DNA of 64,000 bases from Actinomycetota bacterium (GTDB taxonomy: Bacteria; Actinomycetota; Actinomycetes; S36-B12; CAIYMF01): contig JAPLAU010000023.1 in assembly GCA_026393115.1 (NCBI GenBank), positions 1-64,000 on the forward strand, written 5' to 3'. Positions 34,944 through 43,452 of the stretch are shown here, in pieces (the stretch's first letter is position 1; each line of letters opens with the position of its first letter). The position numbers were made by a program, and so were the translations under genes. Below the pieces are notes generated by a model that did not search any database, had not been told where the DNA came from, and saw nothing but the letters and a program-made list of their open reading frames with translations.

Positions 34944-36545
34944 CTAGTCTCCGTTTCCGACTGCATTGTCCAAGAGGGCCGCGGCGGCTGCCGTGGCACT
35001 GCCCTCTTCCTCGTAACTCATACACATGTCAGCGATCTTTGAATGGGTGACGTCGGTGCCCGATAGGTATCCGACCAGACGGCCCCGAACGACGATGGCC
35101 ACGCGATGGCACAGTGTCGCCAACTCCTCGTAGTCCGAACTTGCGCACAGAACGGCCGTGGTGTCGAGATTGCTACGGATGATCTGGTAAATCTGCTCGC
35201 GCGCTCCGACATCGACCCCTTGGGTCGGCTCGTGCAGCAAGAGCACCTTGGGGGTGATCTGCTGCCACTTGGCCATCATTGCCTTCTGCTGATTGCCACC
35301 TGAGAACGAGCCGTAGTCCATTGTGGGAATGGGCGGGCGCACGTCGAAATCCTTCAGCAGTTGTCGCGCATTGTCACGCAATTTGCCGTGACGTAGTCGC
35401 CCGCCACTGAAGAAGCGGTCGAGAACAGTGACGTTGATGTTTTCGGCCACCGACAGGTCAGCAACACTGCCGTCACGCTTGCGGTCAGCCGGGACCAACG
35501 CAAGCCCCATTTCCTTGGCTGCGTAGGGGTTGTGTTTGCCGAAATCGAGTTCACGACCGTCAAGAACGAACGTGCCGCTCGCAGTTCGGTCACTGCCGAA
35601 GAGCGAGTAGACGGCATCTTCGTAGCCCGAACCCACCAAGCCTGCGAGCCCCAGGATTTCGCCCTCGTGCAGGTCGAACGAAATCTCTCGGGCCAGGCTG
35701 CTGCTCAGGCGGTCAACCGAGACGACCACCGGCCGGCCGGCGAGTTCCTGAAGAGGAGTGGGTTCAATCCGCTCGAGGTCGTGGCCAACGATCAGTTTGA
35801 CCAGATCGCGTTTAGAGGACCCTTCAGTGTTGATGGTTCCCATCGAGCGACCATCACGCAACACAGTGATTCGGTCAGTGATCTGGCGGACCTCGTCGAG
35901 GTCGTGCGAGACGAAAAGTACGCTGGAGCCAGTGGCGACAATTCCACGCACAAGGTCGAACAAGATGCCGACCTCGTGCTTTGGCAGGAAGACCGTGGGC
36001 TCATCAAGAACGAGCAGATTCGGCCTACGTGACTCGGTGTTGGACTTGTCTATTTCCTTCAGTCCCTCAATGGCGCGGATGATGGCGAGAATCGCGCGCT
36101 GGACTGGTCTGATCTGCTCGACATTGGCGCCGGGGTCGATATCGACGTTGTACTCATCGAAGACGGCTTGGGCGCGAACCCGTGCGGCACGCCACGAGAA
36201 GAACCCTGAGTGTGAGGTGGCAACCTCGCCCATAAAGAGGTTCTCGGTGACGGTCAGGCTCGGCACGAGACCGAGGTCTTGATGGACGAATTCAAAGCCG
36301 AGGTCGCGATACTCTCCCGGCAAGAGGGGCAGAGCGATGTCTTGCCCGTTCACTTGAAGCTCGCCAGCGTTCGGTTCGTGGAAGCCCGAGAGGATCTTGA
36401 TCAGCGTTGATTTGCCTGATCCGTTCTCACCGAGCAGACCGTGAACTTCTCCGGCCTCGACAACCAAGTCAACTTCATTGAGGGCAATCTGCCCGCCGAA
36501 GATCTTGGTCAGCCCAGTGATCTTCAGGAGGGGAGCATCTGCCAT
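34944..36545 (-). CDS. Sugar-type ABC transporter ATPase with two nucleotide-binding domains
   Basis: A 533-aa tandem ATPase of the RbsA/MglA class. NBD1 has Walker A GENGSGKST and Walker B LLVLDEPT. NBD2 has the degenerate P-loop LVGSGYEDAV and a signature SGGNQQK followed by LLLHEPTQGVD. GAGGATCTGAG precedes the ATG. The gene follows the substrate-binding protein gene after a 153-bp spacer that contains a long hairpin, and precedes the permease. Confidence 0.93.
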   Translation of the reverse strand: MADAPLLKITGLTKIFGGQIALNEVDLVVEAGEVHGLLGENGSGKSTLIKILSGFHEPNAGELQVNGQDIALPLLPGEYRDLGFEFVHQDLGLVPSLTVTENLFMGEVATSHSGFFSWRAARVRAQAVFDEYNVDIDPGANVEQIRPVQRAILAIIRAIEGLKEIDKSNTESRRPNLLVLDEPTVFLPKHEVGILFDLVRGIVATGSSVLFVSHDLDEVRQITDRITVLRDGRSMGTINTEGSSKRDLVKLIVGHDLERIEPTPLQELAGRPVVVSVDRLSSSLAREISFDLHEGEILGLAGLVGSGYEDAVYSLFGSDRTASGTFVLDGRELDFGKHNPYAAKEMGLALVPADRKRDGSVADLSVAENINVTVLDRFFSGGRLRHGKLRDNARQLLKDFDVRPPIPTMDYGSFSGGNQQKAMMAKWQQITPKVLLLHEPTQGVDVGAREQIYQIIRSNLDTTAVLCASSDYEELATLCHRVAIVVRGRLVGYLSGTDVTHSKIADMCMSYEEEGSATAAAAALLDNAVGNGD

Positions 36546-36574
36546 CTCAGATCCTCTCAGCGACGGGGTGTTCG

Positions 36575-36607
36575 GGTTCGGGGGTTTGTACAGGTTCGGG
36601 GGTTTGT
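36575..36607. repeat. Direct repeat (15 bp, two copies, 18-bp period)
   Basis: GGTTCGGGGGTTTGT occurs at 36575-36589 and 36593-36607, in the spacer between the receptor and ATPase genes. A partial third copy (GTGTTCGG) follows at about 36610. Function unknown. Confidence 0.75.
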
Positions 36608-36624
36608 TCGTGTTCGGTTGTTAC

Positions 36625-36665
36625 TGCGTGCTCCGTGCCTGCGGTGTGCAGGCACGGAGCACGCA
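36625..36665. terminator. Long perfect hairpin between receptor and ATPase genes
   Basis: GCGTGCTCCGTGCCTGC (36626-36642) and its exact reverse complement (36648-36664) are separated by 5 nt, with an extra closing T-A pair. No T run follows on the minus strand. It is more likely an mRNA-stabilising or partially terminating structure that keeps the receptor transcript more abundant than the ATPase/permease transcript. Confidence 0.65.
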
Positions 36666-36698
36666 ATCTAGTGCTTTAGTGCTGTCATTGACCAGAGG

Positions 36699-37898
36699 TC
36701 ATGACGTCCAGAGCTTCGCGAAACCATCCACGCACGCTGTTCCGTAGCCGACACCCGGCTGTGCAGCAGGAGCGCCAGTCTCTGAGACGTTCGTCTTGTC
36801 CCAGATACGGATGGGGGTGTTGGTCACGACAGGAGCCGCACCGGTAAGAATCCGGAACGCCTGGTCTGCCGAGGTGTACCCGATGCACGGGGTGTCTTCG
36901 CCGACGTTCATGGCGACTGCAGTTCCCTTGGCAATGTCATCGAGAGCGAAGGTGGAGCCGTTGTAGCTGCCGATCTTCACATCGGTGCGACCGAGAGTTT
37001 CAACTGCGGGCAGTGCGCCAGCGACCATAGCGTCGTAGAGCACGTAGACGTAGTTGATGCTCGGGTCCTTCTGGAGCGCAGACTGAATTTCGCCCTGAGT
37101 CTTGGTGTTCCAGTCAGCAACCGGGATGTTCATGACGGTTGACTTGCAGTCTGGACAATTTGCCTTGAACTCAGCAGTCATTGTGTCGATCGTGCCGGGG
37201 CTCGGAAGAATGTCCGAACCACCAACGATGAGCGTGTTGCCCTTACCAGCCGAGTCGACGATGATCCAGTCGGCAGCGGCCTTGCCTGCGTCGTAGAACG
37301 GCGCCGTGACGTTGGCGGCAAGGTCGGTGCAACCATCACACGCGGGCGGGGCCGGCAGTGAGTTGTCGTAGAAGTGCACACAGATGGTCGGGATTCCCGC
37401 GGCCTTCGCCTCGGCAATCTGCGGTCCAAGTGCGCGGGGGTCAGGGCAACCATTAAGCAAGATGATGTCTTGCTTGGAGCCGATTGCCTGCTGAATTCCC
37501 TGCACCCACTGCGAGACCTGACCCTGGTTGTCGAACACCGTGGTCGTCAGCCCCTGAGTGTCGCCGGCCTTCTTGATGTTGTCGGTGATGTTTTGAACAA
37601 ACGGGTTCGGGATCGAGGGGATCACGAACATCTTCTTGCCCTTGAGGCTCGACGTGTTGACTGCCGGGCCGGGAGCGGTGAAGGATGTCGGCGCTGCCGA
37701 GTACTTGGCCACAGTGTCGAGTACTGACTGCGAAACTGCGCTCGACTGCGATGCCGAGGCAGACGCCGAAGTTGCGGCAGGCGTTGATGCCGCCGCACTG
37801 CTAGAACTACTGCTCGAGCTACCGCTCGAGCATGCAGCAAGGGCCATGGCCCCGGCTACGAGAAGGACGGCCGGTGCTAGCCGTCGATTTGCCAACAT
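36699..37898 (-). CDS. ABC transporter substrate-binding lipoprotein (periplasmic-binding-protein type 1, RbsB-like)
   Basis: A 399-aa exported receptor: signal peptide, lipobox LAAC with C23, then a Ser/Ala-rich linker (about 24-50) and a two-lobed sugar-binding-type domain (KMFVIPSIPNPFVQNITDNIKKA, later NYVYVLYDAMVAGALPAVETLG). It has a CDGCTD cysteine pair and NCPDC, possibly disulfides. ATG 37898 is chosen because AAGGAG is 8 nt upstream; the ATG two codons earlier is too close. It is the first gene of the importer operon. Confidence 0.9.
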   Translation of the reverse strand: MLANRRLAPAVLLVAGAMALAACSSGSSSSSSSSAAASTPAATSASASASQSSAVSQSVLDTVAKYSAAPTSFTAPGPAVNTSSLKGKKMFVIPSIPNPFVQNITDNIKKAGDTQGLTTTVFDNQGQVSQWVQGIQQAIGSKQDIILLNGCPDPRALGPQIAEAKAAGIPTICVHFYDNSLPAPPACDGCTDLAANVTAPFYDAGKAAADWIIVDSAGKGNTLIVGGSDILPSPGTIDTMTAEFKANCPDCKSTVMNIPVADWNTKTQGEIQSALQKDPSINYVYVLYDAMVAGALPAVETLGRTDVKIGSYNGSTFALDDIAKGTAVAMNVGEDTPCIGYTSADQAFRILTGAAPVVTNTPIRIWDKTNVSETGAPAAQPGVGYGTACVDGFAKLWTS

Positions 37899-37968
37899 AT
37901 GCATGTCTCCTTGGGGTGTCGGGTACCCGCATCGGGTGAACGAAAACGTACTGCTTCCGAGGGCCTAG

Positions 37969-37977
37969 AGTATACAA
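37969..37977 (-). promoter_or_regulatory. -10 of the ABC importer operon overlapped by operator element
   Basis: The minus strand reads TATACT (37969-37974), 17 nt from a weak TAACCG. The element GTATACAA (37970-37977), which is TTGTATAC on the minus strand, coincides with the -10. Confidence 0.6.
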
Positions 37978-38029
37978 AAATGGGAATATTTCGGTTACGG
38001 TTTAGTCTCAGGCCCGAATAGAGGGGTTT

Positions 38030-38039
38030 TCGTATGCAA
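38030..38039 (+). promoter_or_regulatory. Operator element upstream of the TPP-enzyme operon
   Basis: TCGTATGCAA matches TTGTATGCAA at 9 of 10 positions. It lies 85 bp before ATG 38124, in the divergent gap with the ABC operon. No confident -35/-10 pair was assigned for this strand. Confidence 0.55.
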
Positions 38040-38123
38040 CTTTCGACCTGACGACAACAAGTTGTGGGCTTCAAATCCAGCACGAGTGTACGGGATTCAC
38101 TGCCGAGACAGGATGACGCACCA

Positions 38124-40484
38124 ATGACCGATTACGACACGCTCAGGTCAGTAGAGCAGCGGGTCCTGTGGCTAGCAGTTCGAATGGTCGACTACGCCAA
38201 TCGAGAGCGAGTCACCACCGACGGCCTGAAAGTGGGCGGCCACCAAGCGTCGTCAGCTTCCATGGTGTCGATTATGACCGCTCTGTATTTTCACCACCTC
38301 GACAAAGCCGATCGTGTTGCCGTCAAACCGCACGCATCTCCTGTCTTCCACGCAATTCAGTACTTGCTGGGGAATCTCGACCGCTCCTACCTCACGACAC
38401 TGCGCGAGTTCGGCGGGCTGCAGGCCTATCCCTCGCGAACAAAAGACCCCGATGAGGTCGATTTCTCAACCGGATCCGTCGGCCTCGGAGCGGCGGCGCC
38501 TCTCTTCGCCGCGTTGGTGCGGCGTTACGTTGACGCGCACTTTGGACCCCGCCCTGAATCAAGGTTTGTTTCCATCCTGGGAGATGCCGAACTTGACGAA
38601 GGAAGCGTGTGGGAGGCAGTTGCCGATCCGGCCACTCAGGGGCTTGGCAACGTCATGTGGGTCGTTGACTTCAATCGACAGTCCCTCGACCGGGTAGTTC
38701 CAGGTATACGAATTGTCCAGTGGCGCGCCCAGTTTGAAGCTGCCGGTTGGCACGTGCGCGAAGTGAAGTACGGCGGCCAGTTAATGGCCGAATACGCGAA
38801 ACCAGGCGGTGAGTTCCTACGCCAGTGGATCGACTCGATGCCCAACGAGCAGTACCAATCCTTGTTCGCCTTGCGCGGCAGCGATCTTCGCAACCGCTTC
38901 ATAGAAGGCTCTCCGGCCGAACTCGAGCGGTGGGTTGAGCAATACTCCGACGAAGAACTGCGCAGAATTGTCACAGATCTTGGTGGACATGACCTTGAGT
39001 CACTCATGGAGGCATTCGAGGAGTGTGACTCGGTCAAGGACCGTCCGAGCATTGTCTTCGCCTACACGGTCAAGGGGTGGGGCCTGCCGACCGCCGGAGA
39101 TCCGCGTAACCACTCGCAACTACTGACAAGCCAACAGATCGATAACCTGCGCGACGCGACCGGGCTCGACATCGCGACGGAGTGGGATCGTTTCGACCCC
39201 GCATCGGCGTCGGGTGTCCTGGCCGCCATGCGCCGTGAGGAACTCAGCCGCCCCCCGCGCGCACGTCATGCATCGATCGAGGTGCCCACGTCGACAATCA
39301 CTCACACCTCGGAACGGCCGATATCGACCCAAGAGGCATTTGGTCGCATCCTCGTCGACCTCTCCCGGATTCCATCGCTTGTGCCGTATCTGGTCACCAC
39401 CGCGCCCGACGTCGCCACGTCGACCAACCTTGCGAGTTTCATCAACCGCACTGGCGTCTTTACGCATGAGGCACGACGTGCATGGAACGAAGACCCCGTA
39501 CTCAAGTGGGCTGAGGGACCTACCGGCCAGCACATTGAGCTGGGCATCTCGGAGATGAATCTCTTCCTGCTGCTTGGCCAGCTCGGACTCGCGCGGGACC
39601 TCTCAGATCAACCACTGCTGAGCATTGGCACTGTCTACGACCCGTTCGTGCTGCGCGGCCTTGATGCCTTCGTCTACTCGGTGTATTCCGGGTCGCGCTT
39701 CATCATTACCGGTACGCCTTCGGGGGTCACGCTTGCACCCGAAGGAGGTGCCCACCAGTCGACTATCACTCCCTCGGTCGGGCTTGAACTTCCTGGGGTG
39801 ACGCTGGTCGAGCCGGCGTACGCGGTGGCCCTCGACTGGCTTCTGTGTGACGCGCTTGCCTCCATCGGAGTCGATGACGAGTCGGCCGAACATCATGCGC
39901 ACGACCGCACGGCGTACTACTTCCGACTCACGACGCGACCCATCGACCAGAGTCCGTTCGAGAAGGCACGGGTGCGACTTGGTGACGCGGTTCTTCGTCG
40001 GCAGGTCATCGGCGGGGCTTACCGAATTCGCGATGCGTTCCACGACCACCCAGAACTAGCCGACACTCCCGGAGTTCCCGTCGTACACATCGCGGCTACG
40101 GGTGCGGTGCTTCCCGAGGCTCTTGCAGCCTCTGCTGAGCTGGCCGAGGAAGGAATCGCAGCGCACGTTGTTGACATCACTTCGTCGGACCGACTGTTCG
40201 GCGCCTGGCAGCGCACCCTGCGCTATGCCGTCCGCAACGCTGTCACGCCGTCGATTCCCGGAACGCTCCGAGCCGCATTCCCGGTGAAGGCGCCCATTGT
40301 CAGCGTGCATGACAGTTCGGCACATCATCTGGCATGGTTGGGCTCCGCGATCGGCGTTCCCTGCGTGTCGTTGGGTGTCGAGGGCTTCGGCCAGTCGGGC
40401 CAGATCGGCGATCTGTATGCGGCGCACGACCTGATGCCCGGATCGATCGTCAACGCCGCACTCGCAGCACTGAGCAGCGAGTGA
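38124..40484 (+). CDS. Transketolase / AceE-like thiamine-diphosphate enzyme
   Basis: A 786-aa protein. The TPP-binding stretch (LGDAELDEGSVWEAV ... VVDFNRQSLD) matches homodimeric pyruvate dehydrogenase E1 (AceE) rather than classical transketolase. A pyrimidine-binding domain and a C-terminal transketolase-like domain follow. It is shorter than typical AceE and no E2 or E3 gene is nearby, so it may decarboxylate a different 2-oxo acid or transfer a ketol group. ATG 38124 has AGGATG upstream. Its stop overlaps the next start (GTGA). Confidence 0.8.
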   Translation: MTDYDTLRSVEQRVLWLAVRMVDYANRERVTTDGLKVGGHQASSASMVSIMTALYFHHLDKADRVAVKPHASPVFHAIQYLLGNLDRSYLTTLREFGGLQAYPSRTKDPDEVDFSTGSVGLGAAAPLFAALVRRYVDAHFGPRPESRFVSILGDAELDEGSVWEAVADPATQGLGNVMWVVDFNRQSLDRVVPGIRIVQWRAQFEAAGWHVREVKYGGQLMAEYAKPGGEFLRQWIDSMPNEQYQSLFALRGSDLRNRFIEGSPAELERWVEQYSDEELRRIVTDLGGHDLESLMEAFEECDSVKDRPSIVFAYTVKGWGLPTAGDPRNHSQLLTSQQIDNLRDATGLDIATEWDRFDPASASGVLAAMRREELSRPPRARHASIEVPTSTITHTSERPISTQEAFGRILVDLSRIPSLVPYLVTTAPDVATSTNLASFINRTGVFTHEARRAWNEDPVLKWAEGPTGQHIELGISEMNLFLLLGQLGLARDLSDQPLLSIGTVYDPFVLRGLDAFVYSVYSGSRFIITGTPSGVTLAPEGGAHQSTITPSVGLELPGVTLVEPAYAVALDWLLCDALASIGVDDESAEHHAHDRTAYYFRLTTRPIDQSPFEKARVRLGDAVLRRQVIGGAYRIRDAFHDHPELADTPGVPVVHIAATGAVLPEALAASAELAEEGIAAHVVDITSSDRLFGAWQRTLRYAVRNAVTPSIPGTLRAAFPVKAPIVSVHDSSAHHLAWLGSAIGVPCVSLGVEGFGQSGQIGDLYAAHDLMPGSIVNAALAALSSE

Positions 40485-41383
40485 CTACCGACGCCGGCGC
40501 TCGCAGCGCAGACGTTGCTGTTGTCGGTTTGGGAGCCATTGGTCTACCCGTCGCCATCAACTTGGCAAAGTCGACATTTCGCACGCAGGTCTGGAATCGG
40601 AGTGCGCAGGCAATCGAGCGCGCTGTTGCCGAGGGGGCGACTGCGGCTTCGAATCTCGGAGCCATTGATGCCCCTGTCGTTCTGACTGTCCTGCCCGATT
40701 CCCCCGACCTCAACGAGGTGCTGGCCCAAGGGCTGGAGGCGAGCCTTCAGGACGGTGATGTCCTGGTGGTGTTGAGTACCGTCTCACCGGCCTCGATCGA
40801 AGTCCTCAGCAAGCGACTCGGACAAGGTCGTCAGGTTCACGTTGTCGATGCTCCAGTGAGCGGCGGTGATGTCGGAGCTTGGGCGGCGACCCTGTCCATC
40901 ATGGTGGGGGGTGATGACGCGGCTGTCGACATCTGTCGGCCCATTCTCGAATGCATCGGATCACGCGTGGTGCATTTCGGCCCACCGGGTTCTGGTGAAG
41001 TGGTCAAGCTCGCTAACCAAATAGTGGTCGGCGCCACCCTGGTAGGGCTCGGGGAGGCGATCAACCTCACTCGCGCCGCAGGGCTGGATTCCGAACTCGT
41101 TGTCGAGGCCCTGTCAGCAGGTCTGGCTGGTTCAAGGGCACTGGATGTCAAGCGCGAGAAGATTCTCAGCGGCGACTTCACACCCGGTGGAGCCGCCTTC
41201 CTTCACCGTAAAGACTTACGTTACGCAGTCGAACAGGCCAACCTTCTCGGCTGCGACCTTCCCCTCACGGTTGAGGTGGCCCGGCTCTACGAAATGCTCG
41301 TTGAGCGAGGCTTCGGCGACCTTGATCAAAGTGCTGTCGCCCTACTCAGTCTGCCCAGCCAAACCCCAACAAAGGACATGTGA
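40481..41383 (+). CDS. 3-hydroxyisobutyrate dehydrogenase-family (beta-hydroxyacid) dehydrogenase
   Basis: A 300-aa NAD(P)-dependent enzyme: Rossmann motif [12 protein letters not shown], the substrate motif [22 protein letters not shown], and the catalytic Lys in [15 protein letters not shown]. Relatives are tartronate semialdehyde reductase, 6-phosphogluconate dehydrogenase and 3-hydroxyisobutyrate dehydrogenase. The GTG start overlaps the TPP-enzyme stop by 4 nt. It probably interconverts a 3-hydroxy acid and its semialdehyde. Confidence 0.88.
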   Translation: MTTDAGARSADVAVVGLGAIGLPVAINLAKSTFRTQVWNRSAQAIERAVAEGATAASNLGAIDAPVVLTVLPDSPDLNEVLAQGLEASLQDGDVLVVLSTVSPASIEVLSKRLGQGRQVHVVDAPVSGGDVGAWAATLSIMVGGDDAAVDICRPILECIGSRVVHFGPPGSGEVVKLANQIVVGATLVGLGEAINLTRAAGLDSELVVEALSAGLAGSRALDVKREKILSGDFTPGGAAFLHRKDLRYAVEQANLLGCDLPLTVEVARLYEMLVERGFGDLDQSAVALLSLPSQTPTKDM

Positions 41384-42441
41384 TGACGCGCTCGCTGAAA
41401 CTTGCTGTGATTCCTGGCGACGGCATTGGGGTAGAGGTCATCGCCGAGGCCATGCGTGTACTCGAGGCGATCGCGCCCAAGGCCGACCTCGTGGTGAATC
41501 ACAAGGAGTTCGACCTCGGTTCGCGCCGTTACCTAGCCACGGGCGAGACCCTGCCAGATCATGTCGTGCAGGAACTCAAGGAATTCGACGTGATTCTCTT
41601 TGGTGCCATCGGCGATCCGTCCGTACCTCCGGGCGTCTTGGAACGCGGCATCATTCTGCCCTTACGTTTTTCGATGGGGCATTTCCTCAACCTGCGCCCC
41701 GTTCGGTTGTACCCCGGGGTACGCGGGCCCCTCGCCGACAAGACCTCCGACGACATCAACATGGTGGTGTGTCGAGAGGGGACTGAGGGCCCGTACTCAG
41801 GCGCCGGAGGATCACTGCGGGAAGGCACTGAGCACGAGGTTGCCACCGAAGTCGCCATTCATACCCGCTTCGGAGTCGAACGAATTGTGCGCGATGCGTT
41901 CGAGCGATCGTTGCCACGACGCCGCAAAGTAACCCTCGTGGCGAAGACGAACGTCTTGGTTCATTCGGGAAGTCTGTGGCAGCGCACCTTTGACGCCGTG
42001 AAGTTGGAATACCCCGATGTCGAGACGGACTACTGTCACGTCGACGCAGCCGCCATGTACTTCATCACCCAACCCGAGCGGTTCGATGTGGTGGTGGCAG
42101 ACAACCTCTTCGGCGACATCATCACTGACATTGGCGCGGCCATCGCGGGTGGCATTGGTCTGGCCGCAAGCGGCAACATCGACCCCACGGGCGTGAACCC
42201 GAGCATGTTTGAGCCGGTACACGGGTCGGCCCCAGACATCGCAGGGCAAGGGAAGGCTGACCCGACCGCGGCCGTGCTGTCACTGGCAATGTTGCTTAAC
42301 CACGTGGGCGAACCAGATGCCGCACGCTGGGTCGAGGAAGGCGCTGTAGCCGAACTTGTCAGCCGCAAGGGTATGACGCGTTCAACGCGTGAGACCGGAG
42401 ATGCGTTGGTCGCCGCGGCGTTAGCAGCAGCGACGAACTAG
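41383..42441 (+). CDS. 3-isopropylmalate dehydrogenase-type (LeuB/tartrate dehydrogenase family) decarboxylating dehydrogenase
   Basis: A 352-aa protein with [54 protein letters not shown] and [18 protein letters not shown]. Overall it looks like actinobacterial LeuB. Both the operon with a beta-hydroxyacid dehydrogenase and a TPP enzyme, and the absence of leuC, leuD or leuA nearby, leave open that it acts on a catabolic 2-hydroxy-3-carboxy acid such as tartrate or a malate derivative. ATG 41383 follows AAAGGA by 6 nt and overlaps the previous stop (TGATG). Confidence 0.85.
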   Translation: MTRSLKLAVIPGDGIGVEVIAEAMRVLEAIAPKADLVVNHKEFDLGSRRYLATGETLPDHVVQELKEFDVILFGAIGDPSVPPGVLERGIILPLRFSMGHFLNLRPVRLYPGVRGPLADKTSDDINMVVCREGTEGPYSGAGGSLREGTEHEVATEVAIHTRFGVERIVRDAFERSLPRRRKVTLVAKTNVLVHSGSLWQRTFDAVKLEYPDVETDYCHVDAAAMYFITQPERFDVVVADNLFGDIITDIGAAIAGGIGLAASGNIDPTGVNPSMFEPVHGSAPDIAGQGKADPTAAVLSLAMLLNHVGEPDAARWVEEGAVAELVSRKGMTRSTRETGDALVAAALAAATN

Positions 42442-42625
42442 GGGCTAGGCGTCACGCGTCGGCAGGCCCGGTGCCCGTCACGCCCGAAAGTGTCGGGCTG
42501 TTCGACTCCACCTGCTGCGGCAGAGCGCCCGTCGCGAGCTTGGACGCGGGAGCGAGGCGCTTACCCTCAAGCCGTGACCGATGGGTTCGGTGCACGCGGG
42601 TCGATGGCGGAGTTTCGGAGCGGGA

Positions 42626-42654
42626 TTGACACACAATTTCGTTACATGTAACAC
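42626..42654 (+). promoter_or_regulatory. MazEF promoter with palindromic operator over the -10
   Basis: A perfect -35 TTGACA (42626-42631), a 17-nt spacer and TAACAC (42649-42654) placed 6 nt before ATG 42661. GTTACATGTAAC (42641-42652) is a perfect 12-bp palindrome overlapping the -10, as expected for antitoxin autorepression. In the preceding gap 42442-42625 I see no gene. Confidence 0.72.
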
Positions 42655-42660
42655 TTGGGT

Positions 42661-42864
42661 ATGGCCGTCCGCGATCGTGTTTCCGAGCACCGCAAGCGCC
42701 TGCGCGCGCAGGGGCTGAGACCCATTCAGGTGTGGGTGCCCGATGTTCGAGCTGAGGGTTTTGCCGATGAGGCCCGACTGCAATCCCGAGCTGTTGCTCG
42801 TGCAGATACTCGTTCGGATGATCAAGACTTTGTTGAGGCGGTCAGCGCAGATTGGAACGCGTAG
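42661..42864 (+). CDS. MazE-like antitoxin (DUF3018 type)
   Basis: A 67-aa protein: RDRVSEHRKRLRAQGLRPIQVWVPDVRA, then an acidic C-terminal tail (SDDQDFVEAVSADWNA). The RLRAQGLRPIQVWVPD segment is the DNA-binding part of the short MazE-like antitoxins paired with PemK/MazF toxins. It starts 6 nt after the -10 with no Shine-Dalgarno, so translation is probably leaderless. The toxin gene follows after 12 nt. Confidence 0.85.
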   Translation: MAVRDRVSEHRKRLRAQGLRPIQVWVPDVRAEGFADEARLQSRAVARADTRSDDQDFVEAVSADWNA

Positions 42865-42876
42865 ACAGTGTCGTCC

Positions 42877-43203
42877 ATGAAGCGCGGTGACGTTGTCTTA
42901 GTCGCAGGAGGCGTCTACGCCGCCAAACCACGTCCGGCGGTGGTGCTGCAGGACGACCTGTTTAGCGAAACAGATTCGCTGACCGTCTGCCCATGTACCT
43001 CGACATCCGTTGATGCACCGCTTCTCCGGATGCCGATTCCAGCTGATGAAGTAACAGGTATTGAAGTAGAGAGTTTCATCATGGTCGACAAAGTGACGAC
43101 GGTTCGTCGCGCCAACGTCGGTGCTCACGTGGGCTGCCTGAATGCGCTGCAGATGGTCGAACTTGAACGGCGATTGATCGTCTTTCTTGGCCTTGCGCAC
43201 TGA
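42877..43203 (+). CDS. MazF/PemK-family endoribonuclease toxin
   Basis: A 108-aa SH3-like-fold toxin. It begins MKRGDVVLV with the PRPAVVLQ strand, has CPCTSTSVDAPLLRMPI and ends with VELERRLIVFLGL. It would cleave RNA at short sequence motifs when free of the antitoxin. ATG 42877 matches the family N-terminus; GTG 42868 is in frame. Neither has a good ribosome site, which may keep toxin output below that of the antitoxin. Confidence 0.88.
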   Translation: MKRGDVVLVAGGVYAAKPRPAVVLQDDLFSETDSLTVCPCTSTSVDAPLLRMPIPADEVTGIEVESFIMVDKVTTVRRANVGAHVGCLNALQMVELERRLIVFLGLAH

Positions 43204-43225
43204 CGTCAAGTGCAGGCTCGAACAG

Positions 43226-43252
43226 TGATCACGCCCTCGTACCTGATCACGC
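43226..43252. repeat. Direct repeat TGATCACGC in the urease upstream region
   Basis: Two copies (43226-43234 and 43244-43252) with an 18-bp period, each containing the palindrome TGATCA. The 249-bp gap 43204-43452 otherwise holds a short hairpin (43417-43432, TCCGGGA/TCCCGGA) close to the urease start and no recognisable gene. It is a possible regulator site; no promoter consensus was found. Confidence 0.4.
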
Positions 43253-43452
43253 GGTTGATGAGCCCGAGCTGTTCTTGGCATCGGTCACATCCGCTGCCGT
43301 TGACGCGTGTTCAGCCTATGCATCCTCAAACAGACCCGGGTATCGGATTCGCAAGAGTGAGTCGCTCACGGGTCGGGTAGGTTTCGCGAGTAACACGTAC
43401 AAGAAGAAGTGGGTGCTCCGGGAAATCCCGGATCGGACGTTGGAAGGGTCCC

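Noticed and set aside
6180-42441. Insertion sequence, integrase or attachment site bounding the catabolic island
   Set aside because: No transposase or integrase reading frame and no repeated tRNA end were seen; tRNA-Lys and tRNA-His lie in the left flank but no partial copy was found elsewhere in the window.
42452-42634. A 60-codon minus-strand ORF between the LeuB-like gene and mazE
   Set aside because: No ribosome site, no recognisable domain, and it runs through the mazE promoter.
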